Shown piece after piece: positions 36,515 to 45,062 of a stretch of DNA of 64,000 nt. Position 1 is the first letter of the stretch; each line of letters starts with the position of its first letter. The position numbers and the translations under genes are program-made. The DNA is taken from assembly GCF_028128765.1 (NCBI RefSeq), contig NZ_LBJG01000023.1, forward strand, positions 558,001-622,000. Direction: 5' to 3'. The stretch is from Bradyrhizobium sp. CCBAU 51627. GTDB taxonomy: Bacteria; Pseudomonadota; Alphaproteobacteria; Rhizobiales; Xanthobacteraceae. The notes under the pieces were generated by a model that worked only from the letters and a program-made list of their open reading frames with translations, did no database searches and was not told the DNA's origin.

Positions 36515-38620
36515 ATGACAGGACGCCGCACGCGGTGGATCGCGATGTGCATGTTCGCGATCATGAGCGCCGTCGCCGCACGGCAACCGGCTTCGGCGCA
36601 GACGGCCCAGGTGGAAATCGCTCCACACCTCGGCCATAGCGAGGATATTCGAGGTGCGGTGTTCACGCCGGACGGCAAATATGTGCTCACCGCAAGCTTC
36701 GACTCCACCGCGCAAGGATGGAGCCTGACGACCGGCCGCGCCATTCGTGTGTTGCGCGGCCATGTCGGCGCAGTGGTCGCAATTGCAGTGTCGTCGGACG
36801 GGGAGCTCGCCGTCACGAGCGGAATCGATCTCACCGTCAGGCTCTGGGATCTGACGAGCGGGCGCGAACTCCGGCGCTTGGAGGGGCATGCCGCACCCGT
36901 CGCCTCTCTCGCCTTCTCTCCGGACGGCAAGACGATCCTGACCGGCAGCGTGGACCAGACGGCGCGGCTCTGGGACGTCGGGACAGGCCGGGAGGTTCGC
37001 CAGATGCAGGGGCGGAGCGCGATTTTCGCCGTGGCGTGGTCGCCGGACGGCCTGAACTTCCTGACGGCGAGCGCCGACGGTGCGGTTCGCCTGTGGGAGA
37101 CAGGATCGGGACGGGAATTGAAGCAATTCAAGGGTCACAGCGACAGCGTGAGAGGCGTGGTCTTCTCGCCCGACGGCAAGACCATCTTGACCGGAAGCGA
37201 CGACCGCACGGCGCGGCTCTGGGACGTCGCCTCGGCGCAGGAGCTGCGACAGTTGAAGGGACACGACGGCTATGTCGTCTCGGTGGCGTTCTCACCGGAC
37301 GGCAAGACCGTGCTGACGGGCGGATCGGATTCCGACAAGACCGCGCGGGTCTGGGACGTGGCCACCGGAAATCAGCTCCTGCTGCTCGCCGGTCATCGAG
37401 ACAATGTGTGGGCGGTCGCCTATTCTCCGGATGGCAAGTCGGCTCTGACGGCAAGCGGCGACGCGATCGCGCGGATATGGGATCTTGCCTCGGGCAAGGT
37501 AGTGCAGCGGCTGTCCAGCCGTTCGACTGTCGTGTCGTCCATCGCAATCGCGCCCGATGGAAGCACGGTTCTCACGGCGAATTACGACCATCTGGCCCGG
37601 CTTTGGGATCTCAATTCAGGTATCCAGCTGCGGCAGTTTCGCGGGCACGAAAACCAACTGACCTCCGCGGTGTTCGCGCCGGACGGGAAGACGGCCGTGA
37701 CCGCCAGCTATGACAAGATGCTGAGGCAGTGGGACGTCGCCTCGGGGCAAGAGCTGCATGCATGGAAGAGTCCATCGGGGACTGATTCTGATCATGCGCT
37801 GGCCATGTTGCCGGACGGACAAGCCGCCGCGATCGCGAGCAGCGACGACACGATTCACATGCTCAGTCTCGCCTCCGGCCAGGAGGTACGCCAATTCAAG
37901 GGACACGAGAGCATGGTGCAGGCCGTTGCGATCTCTTCGGACGGCGGGACCATGCTGACGGGAGGTTATGACCACCAGGCGCTACTTTGGGAGGTTGCGT
38001 CCGGACGTAGGCTGCGTGCGCTCACCGGCCACATGCGCAGCGTGACGTCCGTCGCCTTCTCTCCGGACGGCGCCCGGGCCTTGACGGGAAGCGAGGATCG
38101 AACGGCGCGCGCGTGGGACGTCAAGAGCGGTCACGAGCTGCGGCTGTTGAGGGGACATCTCGACCGCGTGCTTGCCGTCGCATTCTCGCCCGACGGAAAG
38201 AAGGCGCTGACCGGCAGCGCCGACAGCACGTTGCGGATGTGGGACCTATCGACCGGCCAGCAATTGCAGCAATACGTCGGTCACATCGGTTCAGTGACAT
38301 CGGTGGCGTTTTCGCCGGACGGCAGACGCGTCATCAGCGGAGGGCGCGACGGGACTGTCCGGGTCTGGGACGCGGCTTCCGGCCAGCAATATGCAACCTT
38401 GATTGCCTTCTTCGAAGGGGAATGGGCGGTCTTGACGCCTGAGGGTTTCTTCGAGGTTTCATCACGCAAGGCTGCTCAATATCTCACGGTCATTCGCGGG
38501 GGTGCTTTGAGCAAGCTCTACAGCACGCTCAATCGCCCGGACCTCGTGCGCGAAAAGCTCGCGGGAGATCCCAACGGCCTCGTCAGGGCGGCGGCGGGGG
38601 AAGTCGGACTCGCGAAATAG
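36515..38620 (+). CDS. Secreted WD40 protein with 14 repeats
   Basis: A 701-residue protein. A signal peptide (WIAMCMFAIMSAVAARQPAS, cleavage near SAQ) is followed by 14 consecutive WD40 units of about 42 residues, each with the pattern H-x-x-x-V-x-x-x-A-F-SPDG, then TGS-D-x-TARLWD. That number fits two seven-bladed beta-propellers. The C-terminal 70 residues (WAVLTPEGFFEVSSRKAAQY; LNRPDLVREKLAGDP) match a segment that in related proteins, as I know them, joins the propeller to a caspase-type domain. Here the protein stops there. ATG at 36515 follows GGAGAAGGAAAC. Probable role is as a protein-interaction scaffold in the envelope. Confidence 0.88.
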   Translation: MTGRRTRWIAMCMFAIMSAVAARQPASAQTAQVEIAPHLGHSEDIRGAVFTPDGKYVLTASFDSTAQGWSLTTGRAIRVLRGHVGAVVAIAVSSDGELAVTSGIDLTVRLWDLTSGRELRRLEGHAAPVASLAFSPDGKTILTGSVDQTARLWDVGTGREVRQMQGRSAIFAVAWSPDGLNFLTASADGAVRLWETGSGRELKQFKGHSDSVRGVVFSPDGKTILTGSDDRTARLWDVASAQELRQLKGHDGYVVSVAFSPDGKTVLTGGSDSDKTARVWDVATGNQLLLLAGHRDNVWAVAYSPDGKSALTASGDAIARIWDLASGKVVQRLSSRSTVVSSIAIAPDGSTVLTANYDHLARLWDLNSGIQLRQFRGHENQLTSAVFAPDGKTAVTASYDKMLRQWDVASGQELHAWKSPSGTDSDHALAMLPDGQAAAIASSDDTIHMLSLASGQEVRQFKGHESMVQAVAISSDGGTMLTGGYDHQALLWEVASGRRLRALTGHMRSVTSVAFSPDGARALTGSEDRTARAWDVKSGHELRLLRGHLDRVLAVAFSPDGKKALTGSADSTLRMWDLSTGQQLQQYVGHIGSVTSVAFSPDGRRVISGGRDGTVRVWDAASGQQYATLIAFFEGEWAVLTPEGFFEVSSRKAAQYLTVIRGGALSKLYSTLNRPDLVREKLAGDPNGLVRAAAGEVGLAK

Positions 38621-38667
38621 ACCGGCCGCGCCGGCTGGAGATGCTTCGCCTCACTCCTTGGAACCGT

Positions 38668-39093
38668 CTATTTCGGCACCTCCCCGAAATTCTTGCCCAC
38701 CGGCAGCACCGCGTGCCGAATCAGCCGCGAATCCTCCACCGCGGCCTGACGATGCTTCACCGCCTCGCGATAGACGGGGTCGCGGATCATCTCGACGAAG
38801 GCGGCGACGCTCGGGTATTCGGCGATGAAGCAATGGTCCCAGCGCTCGTCCTGCGGACCGATCAGCATCAGTTCGAACCGGCCCTGCCAGACGATGCGGC
38901 CGCCGAGGCGCTCGAACACCGGCCCGCTCTCTCGGCCGTAGGCGGCATAGGCTTCCGCCCCGCTGGCCTTGCGGCCGTCGGGATAGGCCGCCTCCTTCCG
39001 CAGGCGCACCAGATTGAGCATGTGGATCGGACCCGGGCGGTCGTTCTCCCGGAATTGCGCGAAGATCTCCTTGGTCGGATCGATGTGGCCCAT
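38668..39093 (-). CDS. DUF1330 family protein
   Basis: A 141-residue ferredoxin-like-fold protein of the DUF1330/dimeric alpha-beta barrel type: GPIHMLNLVRLRKEAAYPDG and HCFIAEYPSVAAFVEMIRDP are the conserved core. No catalytic residue is assigned for the family. No export signal is seen. ATG at 39093 follows GAGGGAGC. It is convergent with the WD40 gene and divergent from the PBP1A gene. Confidence 0.82.
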   Translation of the reverse strand: MGHIDPTKEIFAQFRENDRPGPIHMLNLVRLRKEAAYPDGRKASGAEAYAAYGRESGPVFERLGGRIVWQGRFELMLIGPQDERWDHCFIAEYPSVAAFVEMIRDPVYREAVKHRQAAVEDSRLIRHAVLPVGKNFGEVPK

Positions 39094-39258
39094 GCGAGCT
39101 CCCTCTGTTTATGGCCACGATCCTAGCGCTGCCGGCCCATGAGCGGAACTGCGGCTTGGGAATGCCGCATCTCCTAATCAGTCGTTAAGCACGGGGTAAC
39201 CGGGCCTTAAACAGCGACCGGTAGCGTGCGGCGGGCGGGGTGAGCGGGCGTTTTGCGT

Positions 39259-41481
39259 ATGGGATCGGCGAAGAAAAAGGGTGGGCGGAAAGAGCCGCTG
39301 TTCGGCTTGCCCGCGGCGCTCGCCGATCTGCGCCTGACGGCGGCAGACCGCATTCCCGGCGGCGGCGAGGACAAGCCGAAAAAAACTTCCAGCAAGCGCA
39401 AGAGTGATACGTCCGACGACGAGCCGCCGCGCGAGCGCAAGGCGCCGGCCAAGAGCAGCGGTGCCAAGCGTCGGTCTAAATCATCCATCGGCGCCGGCCT
39501 CGGCCGTTTCGTCTATTGGGGCGCGGTGCTGAGTCTGTGGGGCGTCATCGCCGTGATGGGCGTCGTGATCTGGGTCGGCGCCCATCTGCCGCCGATCCAG
39601 TCGCTGGAGATTCCCAAACGTCCGCCGACGATCCAGATCGTCGGCATCGACGGCAGCCTGCTGGCGCAGCGCGGCGAGATGGCCGGCGCCAACGTGTCGC
39701 TGAAGGATCTGCCGCCTTATCTGCCCAAGGCCTTCATCGCGATCGAGGACCGCCGCTTCTATTCCCATTTCGGCATCGATCCCGTCGGCATTCTGCGCGC
39801 CCTCGTCACCAATTTGCTCCATCGCGGCGTGTCGCAGGGCGGCTCGACGCTGACGCAGCAGCTCGCGAAAAATCTGTTCCTGACCCAGGAGCGCACCATG
39901 CAGCGCAAGCTGCAGGAGGCGGAACTCGCGATCTGGCTCGAGCGCAAGCACTCCAAGAACGAGATTCTGGAGCTCTATCTCAACCGCGTCTATTTCGGCT
40001 CCGGCGCCTATGGCGTCGAAGCTGCTGCGCAAAAGTATTTCGGCAAGTCGGCGAAGAACGTGACGATCGCGGAAGCCGCGATGCTGGCGGGCCTCGTCAA
40101 ATCGCCCTCACGCCTCGCGCCGAACCGCAACCCGGAAGGCGCGGAAGCGCGCGCACAGGTCGTGCTCGCGGCGATGGCCGACGCCAAATTCATCACCGAG
40201 GCGCAGGCCCAGGCCTCGATCGGCCATCCCTCCTTCAATGTGAAGCCGGTCGGCGCCGGCACCATCAACTACGTCGCCGACTGGATCGGCGAAGTGCTGG
40301 ACGATCTGGTCGGCCAGATCGACGACAGCATCAAGGTCGAGACCACGATCGATCCGAAGCTCCAGGCGGTGGCGGAGGCCGCCATCATCGACGAGCTCGC
40401 GGCCAAGAGCGTGAAGTTCAATGTCAGCCAGGGCGCGCTGGTGGCGATGACGCCGGACGGTGCGGTGCGCGCCATGGTCGGCGGCCGGAACTATTCCGAG
40501 AGCCAGTTCAACCGCGCCGTGACCGCCAAGCGCCAGCCAGGCTCCTCGTTCAAGCCGTTCGTGTACCTGACCGCCCTCGAGCAAGGGCTCACGCCCGACA
40601 CCGTTCGCCAGGACGCGCCGATCGAGGTCAAGGGCTGGAAGCCCGAGAACTATACGCATGAATATTTCGGCGCGGTGACGCTGACGCAGGCGCTGGCGAT
40701 GTCGCTCAACACCGTCGCCATCCGCCTTGGCCTCGAGGTCGGGCCGAAGAACGTGGTGCGCACCGCGCACCGGCTCGGCATCTCCTCCAAGCTCGAGCCC
40801 AACGCTTCGATCGCGCTCGGTACCTCGGAAGTCTCGGTGGTCGAGCTGGTCGGCGCCTATGCACCATTCGCCAATGGCGGCTTCGCCGCCGTGCCGCATG
40901 TGGTGACGCGGATCAAGACGCTCGACGGCAAGCTGCTCTACATGCGTCAGCCCGACGAGCATAATCAGGTGATCGAGCCGCGCTATGTCGGCATGATGAA
41001 CACGATGATGCGCGAGACGCTGATATCGGGCACCGCCAAGAAGGCCGAGATCCCCGGCTGGCAGGCGGCCGGAAAGACCGGCACCAGCCAGGATTATCGC
41101 GACGCCTGGTTCATCGGCTACACCGCCAACCTCGTCACCGGCGTCTGGCTCGGCAATGACGACAACTCGCCGACCAGGAAGACGACCGGCGGCGGCCTGC
41201 CGGTGGAAGTCTGGACCCGCTTCATGCGCGCGGCGCACGAAGGCGTGCCCGTGGCGGCCCTGCCCAATCTGCAAACCAATTGGGGGCCGTCGAATCTCGT
41301 GCAGGTCTCATCGCAGGTCTCGCCGCCGACACAGGCGGCGCCTGGATCTGGCTCTGGACCTGCACCGGTCAGCAATGGCGGCTATCGCGCCCCGCCACCG
41401 ACGCGCGCCAATGTGCGGCCCGAAGCGGCTGCGGGACTTGATGGCTGGCTGATGGACCGGCTGTTCGGCGGGAATCGGTAG
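39259..41481 (+). CDS. Penicillin-binding protein 1A (bifunctional transglycosylase/transpeptidase)
   Basis: A 740-residue class A PBP. A long basic cytoplasmic N-tail (about 75 residues, KKTSSKRKSDTSDDEPP) precedes one membrane anchor. The GT51 domain has AIEDRRFYSHFGIDPVGILR and GGSTLTQQLAKNLFLTQERT. The transpeptidase domain has PGSSFKPF (SxxK), SLN and KTGTSQDY (KTG). A Pro-rich C-tail follows. It polymerises and cross-links peptidoglycan. The length and the basic N-tail fit alphaproteobacterial PBP1 proteins. I used ATG at 39259 over TTG at 39253. Confidence 0.93.
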   Translation: MGSAKKKGGRKEPLFGLPAALADLRLTAADRIPGGGEDKPKKTSSKRKSDTSDDEPPRERKAPAKSSGAKRRSKSSIGAGLGRFVYWGAVLSLWGVIAVMGVVIWVGAHLPPIQSLEIPKRPPTIQIVGIDGSLLAQRGEMAGANVSLKDLPPYLPKAFIAIEDRRFYSHFGIDPVGILRALVTNLLHRGVSQGGSTLTQQLAKNLFLTQERTMQRKLQEAELAIWLERKHSKNEILELYLNRVYFGSGAYGVEAAAQKYFGKSAKNVTIAEAAMLAGLVKSPSRLAPNRNPEGAEARAQVVLAAMADAKFITEAQAQASIGHPSFNVKPVGAGTINYVADWIGEVLDDLVGQIDDSIKVETTIDPKLQAVAEAAIIDELAAKSVKFNVSQGALVAMTPDGAVRAMVGGRNYSESQFNRAVTAKRQPGSSFKPFVYLTALEQGLTPDTVRQDAPIEVKGWKPENYTHEYFGAVTLTQALAMSLNTVAIRLGLEVGPKNVVRTAHRLGISSKLEPNASIALGTSEVSVVELVGAYAPFANGGFAAVPHVVTRIKTLDGKLLYMRQPDEHNQVIEPRYVGMMNTMMRETLISGTAKKAEIPGWQAAGKTGTSQDYRDAWFIGYTANLVTGVWLGNDDNSPTRKTTGGGLPVEVWTRFMRAAHEGVPVAALPNLQTNWGPSNLVQVSSQVSPPTQAAPGSGSGPAPVSNGGYRAPPPTRANVRPEAAAGLDGWLMDRLFGGNR

Positions 41482-41588
41482 GCGCCAGAACAAGAACGCG
41501 AAAACAACCCCATGCACAGTAGGCGGTGGGTTGCGGCGTGACACGCGGTGGGTCAGTCGAAAGCCTTGTTATGATAGTACAAAATGCG

Positions 41589-41610
41589 ATCGCCCGCCTT
41601 CGCGGGCGAT
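41589..41610. terminator. Hairpin between PBP1A and metallopeptidase genes
   Basis: A stem ATCGCCCGC-CTTC-GCGGGCGAT lies between two convergent genes. On the minus strand it is followed by GCATTTTGT, so it may terminate the metallopeptidase transcript. It is also a small repeat-like palindrome. Confidence 0.5.
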
Positions 41611-41626
41611 GACAGCATTTGCTGGG

Positions 41627-42382
41627 CTAATCCTCGACCCCATACCGGTGCAGATCATTCCCATGGGTGTCGAGCCACTTCTTGGCGCGCTCCATGGAGG
41701 GACAGATCTTGCCGCAGACCCGCCAGAAGCGGGCCGAGTGGTTCATCTCGACGAGATGAGCGACCTCGTGGGCGGCGAGATAGTCGAGCACGAAGGGCGG
41801 CGCGAGGATCAGGCGCCAGGAGAATGACAGCGAGCCGGCCGAGGTGCAGGAGCCCCAGCGGCTGGATTGATCGCGGATCGAGAGCCGCTTCACCTTGACG
41901 CCGAGCTCGGCGGCATGGGTCTCGGCGGAACGCTGCAGATCACGGCGCGCCTCACGCTTGAGGAAGTCGCCGACGCGTCGATCGACATACTCGAGCCCAC
42001 CAGCGACGCAGAGAATGCGTTCACCGGACTCGCGCGTCTCGGTCCAAACCGTCCCGCGCTGCCCGGCGCGATGCACGATGCGATGGGGGACGCCACGCAG
42101 CGGTATCACTGTGCCAGGTTGGAACGGCGCAGCCTTCGGCAAGCGACCGAGACGCGCGGCAATCCACGCGCCGTGACGCTGCGCGAAGTCCTTGGCGTCG
42201 GCGAGCGTGCCGCGCGGAGGCATGGTGAGAATGGCTTCGCGGTCGCTTGGATGAATTCTGAGAGTGTAGCGGCGCGCACGTCTGTGCCGGCGCAATCGGA
42301 TGGCAAAAAACTGCGATCCATGGGTGATGACGAGGGTCTTCGGTTCGTGGGGCCGACGATAGAGAAGTGCGCGGGTGGCCAT
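41627..42382 (-). CDS. YgjP-like (DUF45) metallopeptidase
   Basis: A 251-residue protein of the YgjP/SprT-like zinc metallopeptidase family. The zinc site is AAHEVAHLVEMNHSARFW (HExxH with a downstream His), and WGSCTSAGSLSFSWRLILAP is the family's upstream signature. The function of these proteins in bacteria is not well defined. ATG at 42382 gives the family's normal N-terminus; the longer frame from 42466 adds an unrelated Cys/Trp-rich stretch. Confidence 0.87.
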   Translation of the reverse strand: MATRALLYRRPHEPKTLVITHGSQFFAIRLRRHRRARRYTLRIHPSDREAILTMPPRGTLADAKDFAQRHGAWIAARLGRLPKAAPFQPGTVIPLRGVPHRIVHRAGQRGTVWTETRESGERILCVAGGLEYVDRRVGDFLKREARRDLQRSAETHAAELGVKVKRLSIRDQSSRWGSCTSAGSLSFSWRLILAPPFVLDYLAAHEVAHLVEMNHSARFWRVCGKICPSMERAKKWLDTHGNDLHRYGVED

Positions 42383-42684
42383 GTCTGTCAGTCCGGGGGG
42401 CAGGAGAGCGCCCGGATTCTGCCATAACCGCCGCCATGGAAAGCGCTCGGCGCAAAAACAAATCATTTGCCCAATATACAGCGGTCTGACGTCCGGGAGA
42501 CCCTACAGACTGGGGTTGGAACCGGGTTTTTTCGCCCTCTCTGGACGCATGCGACACCCCCAAGGGCTGAGGGAAGACTCACTCCTATAAAGCTACCTAA
42601 ATACCGCGAAGCTGGAGGGAATGAACCCCTGCCGGAGGCTTCGGCCGGGGTCGGATTTTCGACGGGAAAGCCGAAATGCGATCG
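42383..42684. other. 302-base gap with no recognised gene
   Basis: This lies between two minus-strand genes. It holds a strong hairpin CCCCTGCCG ... CGGCCGGGG (42630-42655), a run of six T after GGAACCGGG, and an AT-rich stretch (CCTATAAAGCTACCTAAATA). No tRNA, tmRNA or conserved open frame was recognised. A small RNA is possible but unsupported. The hairpin may terminate the phaZ transcript, although no T-run follows it on that strand. Confidence 0.4.
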
Positions 42685-44013
42685 CTATTCAGCCGCGCGA
42701 GCCTGCAACGAGCTCGGATTCGCCGCCGAGACCATGAAGTCATGGATGCGCGGCACGATTTCCGATTTGAAGCGGGATCCGTTGAACACGCCGTAATGTC
42801 CGACGCCCTTCTGCACGTAATGAACGCGGCGATGATCGGGAATTGCACTGCATAGCGAGTGCGTGGCTTCGGTCTGACCGAGCCCCGAGATGTCGTCTTT
42901 CTCGCCTTCGACAGTCATCAACGCGACGCGCGTCACCTTGGAAGGATCGACGCGTGTTCCGCGATGGGTCATCTCGCCCTTCGGCAGCGAGTGTTTCACG
43001 AACACGGTATCGACCGTTTGCAGGTAATATTCGGCCGAGAGGTCCATCACCGCGAGATATTCGTCGTAGAATTCGCGATGCTTGTCGACGAGGTCGCCGT
43101 CGCCCTTCACCAGATTGGCGAACAGCTGCTTGTGGGCATCCATGTGCCGGTCGAGATTCATGCTGATGAACCCGTTGAGCTGCAGGAAGCCCGGATAGAC
43201 GTCGCGCATCATGCCCGGATGCGGGAACGGCACCTTGGTGATGACGTGATTGCGGAACCAGTCGATGCCGCGCTCCTGCGCGAGGTCGTTCACCGCGGTC
43301 GGATTGCGGCGCGTGTCGATCGGACCGCCCATCAACGTCATCGAAGTCGGCACGAAGGGATCGCGCCGCGCTTCCATGATCGAGACGGCCGCGACGACGG
43401 GCACGGAGGGCTGGCACACCGCCATCACGTGGGTGTTGCCGCCGAGGACGTGTAGCATCTCGATGACGTAATCGATGTAATCGTCGAGGTCGAAGCGGCC
43501 CTCGCTCAAGGGCACCATCCGCGCATCGGCCCAATCGGTGATGTAGACCTCATGCGCCGGCAGGAACGCTTCGACCGTGCCACGGAGCAGCGTCGCGTAA
43601 TGACCGGACATCGGCGCGACGATCAGCACGCGCGGCTGCGGGCTGCGCAAGGGGCGCGCGAACTTGCGATCGAAATAGAGCAGCCGGCAGAACGGCTTTT
43701 CCCAGACCGAGCGGACCTCGACGGGGACGCGGATGCCGTTGACCTCGGTATCGTCGAGGCCCCATTCCGGCTTGCCGTAGCGGCGCGTGGTGCGCTCGAA
43801 CAATTCGCAGGCCGCCGCGACCGACTTGCCGACCTCGGTGCGCGCCCAGGGATTGAGGGGATTCTGAAACAGGAGCTTGGTCGCGTCGGTGACCGCACGT
43901 GCCGGATTGAGAGAGGCGTGCGCCATCTCGTACATCCAGTACATCGGCGTGGTCAGAACCGGGCTGCCTTCTGCTGCCAGGGGCGGCGCGCCGCCAAACT
44001 CACCAATAGGCAT
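42685..44013 (-). CDS. phaZ: Intracellular polyhydroxyalkanoate depolymerase
   Basis: A 442-residue intracellular PHB depolymerase that mobilises stored polyhydroxybutyrate granules in the cytoplasm. The nucleophile-elbow region is HVMAVCQPSVPVVAAV, where Cys200 replaces the usual Ser as in the PhaZ1 family. Other typical parts are YWMYEMAHASLNPARAVTDA, VLIVAPMSGHYATLLRGTVE and QKGVGHYGVFNGSRF (His). No signal peptide is seen. ATG at 44013 follows AGGG. PHA storage is characteristic of rhizobia; a second depolymerase-family gene is at 53863. Confidence 0.92.
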   Translation of the reverse strand: MPIGEFGGAPPLAAEGSPVLTTPMYWMYEMAHASLNPARAVTDATKLLFQNPLNPWARTEVGKSVAAACELFERTTRRYGKPEWGLDDTEVNGIRVPVEVRSVWEKPFCRLLYFDRKFARPLRSPQPRVLIVAPMSGHYATLLRGTVEAFLPAHEVYITDWADARMVPLSEGRFDLDDYIDYVIEMLHVLGGNTHVMAVCQPSVPVVAAVSIMEARRDPFVPTSMTLMGGPIDTRRNPTAVNDLAQERGIDWFRNHVITKVPFPHPGMMRDVYPGFLQLNGFISMNLDRHMDAHKQLFANLVKGDGDLVDKHREFYDEYLAVMDLSAEYYLQTVDTVFVKHSLPKGEMTHRGTRVDPSKVTRVALMTVEGEKDDISGLGQTEATHSLCSAIPDHRRVHYVQKGVGHYGVFNGSRFKSEIVPRIHDFMVSAANPSSLQARAAE

Positions 44014-44134
44014 CTCTATAACCCTCTTCGCATCGCAACATACTGCCGAATGCGTAATATTGCGTCAATGCATGGTTCCGTACATCTACGTAGCCAAGAC
44101 CGACAAATCAGCCTGAATCCACGAGAAAGTGACG

Positions 44135-44953
44135 TTATTCGCCGCTCGACAGCAGCGAGCCGTGCATTTTGGCGCTGCGCAAAAGGGCAAGGAATGCCCA
44201 GAACGAAGCAGCCAGGAGACAAGCGTTGATCGCCAACGCCTCCAGCATCAGATCGGTCCTGAAGCTGTTCTCGATCAGCAGCGCGCGCATTCCCTCGAAC
44301 ACATAGGTCGGCGGCAGCGCCCAGGCGACGTATTGCAGCCAGACCGGCAGCACGCTGACCGGGTAATAGATGCAGGCGAGCGGCATGATCGCGAACATCA
44401 ACGTCCAGACGATGCTCTCGGCGCCAAGGCCGTTTCGCAACACCAGGCCGGAGACGAAGATGCCGACCGACCAACTGGTGAAGATCAGGTTGCAGAAGAA
44501 CGCGATCAGCGGCAGGCCGAGGCTGTAGACATTGAAGTGAAAGAAGATCAGCGCAAGCAGCGTCATCGGGATGATTCCGATCGCAAGCCGGATCAGGCTC
44601 ATGACCGTCAGCGAGAGCAGAAACTCGATCGGCCTCAAGGGGCTCATCATGAGGTTGCCGAGATTGCGCGCCCACATCTCTTCCAGGAATGAGATGGAGA
44701 AGCCGAGCTGGCCGCGGAACAGGATGTCCCAGAGGATGACGGCGCCGATCAGCGTGCCGCCGGCACGCGCGAAGAAGCTGGCATTTTGCGCGATGTAATA
44801 CTGGATGAAGCCCCAGGTGATGACCTGGAGCGCCGGCCAGTACAACAGCTCGAGCAACCGCGGCCAGGACGACAGCAGCAGGTACCAGTAGCGCAGGATC
44901 ATCGCGCCGATGCGGTGAGCCGAGATGCCACGGTGGAGGGAGAGGTCGGTCAT
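44135..44953 (-). CDS. ABC-2 type transporter permease
   Basis: A 272-residue integral membrane protein of the ABC-2 family with six predicted helices. FLEEMWARNLGNLMMSPLRP and GLGAESIVWTLMFAIMPLAC are typical. It pairs with the ATPase gene at 45063, which lies upstream on the same strand with a repeat element between them. ATG at 44953 was chosen; the longer frame reads into the repeat. The exported substrate is unknown. Confidence 0.87.
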   Translation of the reverse strand: MTDLSLHRGISAHRIGAMILRYWYLLLSSWPRLLELLYWPALQVITWGFIQYYIAQNASFFARAGGTLIGAVILWDILFRGQLGFSISFLEEMWARNLGNLMMSPLRPIEFLLSLTVMSLIRLAIGIIPMTLLALIFFHFNVYSLGLPLIAFFCNLIFTSWSVGIFVSGLVLRNGLGAESIVWTLMFAIMPLACIYYPVSVLPVWLQYVAWALPPTYVFEGMRALLIENSFRTDLMLEALAINACLLAASFWAFLALLRSAKMHGSLLSSGE

Positions 44954-44964
44954 GGCTGTGACCC

Positions 44965-45050
44965 GTAGCCCGGATGGAGCGAAGCGCAATCCGGGGCCGG
45001 TCGAGCCAGGTGCGAGAATCCCGGATTGCGCTTCGCTCCATCCGGGCTAC
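44965..45050. repeat. Perfect palindromic repeat between the two ABC genes
   Basis: Thirty-base arms at 44965-44994 and 45021-45050 are exact reverse complements and begin GTAGCCCGGATGGAGCGAAG. The loop is 26 bases. The element sits inside the gap of a two-gene ABC operon, which may affect the ratio of the two transcripts. It differs in sequence from the 50489 element but shares the GCGAAGC...CAATCC core. Confidence 0.85.
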
Positions 45051-45062
45051 AAACGCAGCATC

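Noticed and set aside
42600..42700. tmRNA-like string GGATTTTCGACGGGA before phaZ stop
   Set aside because: It resembles the 5' motif of tmRNA, but no tag-peptide frame, no acceptor CCA partner and no second piece are found, and it runs into the phaZ coding sequence.
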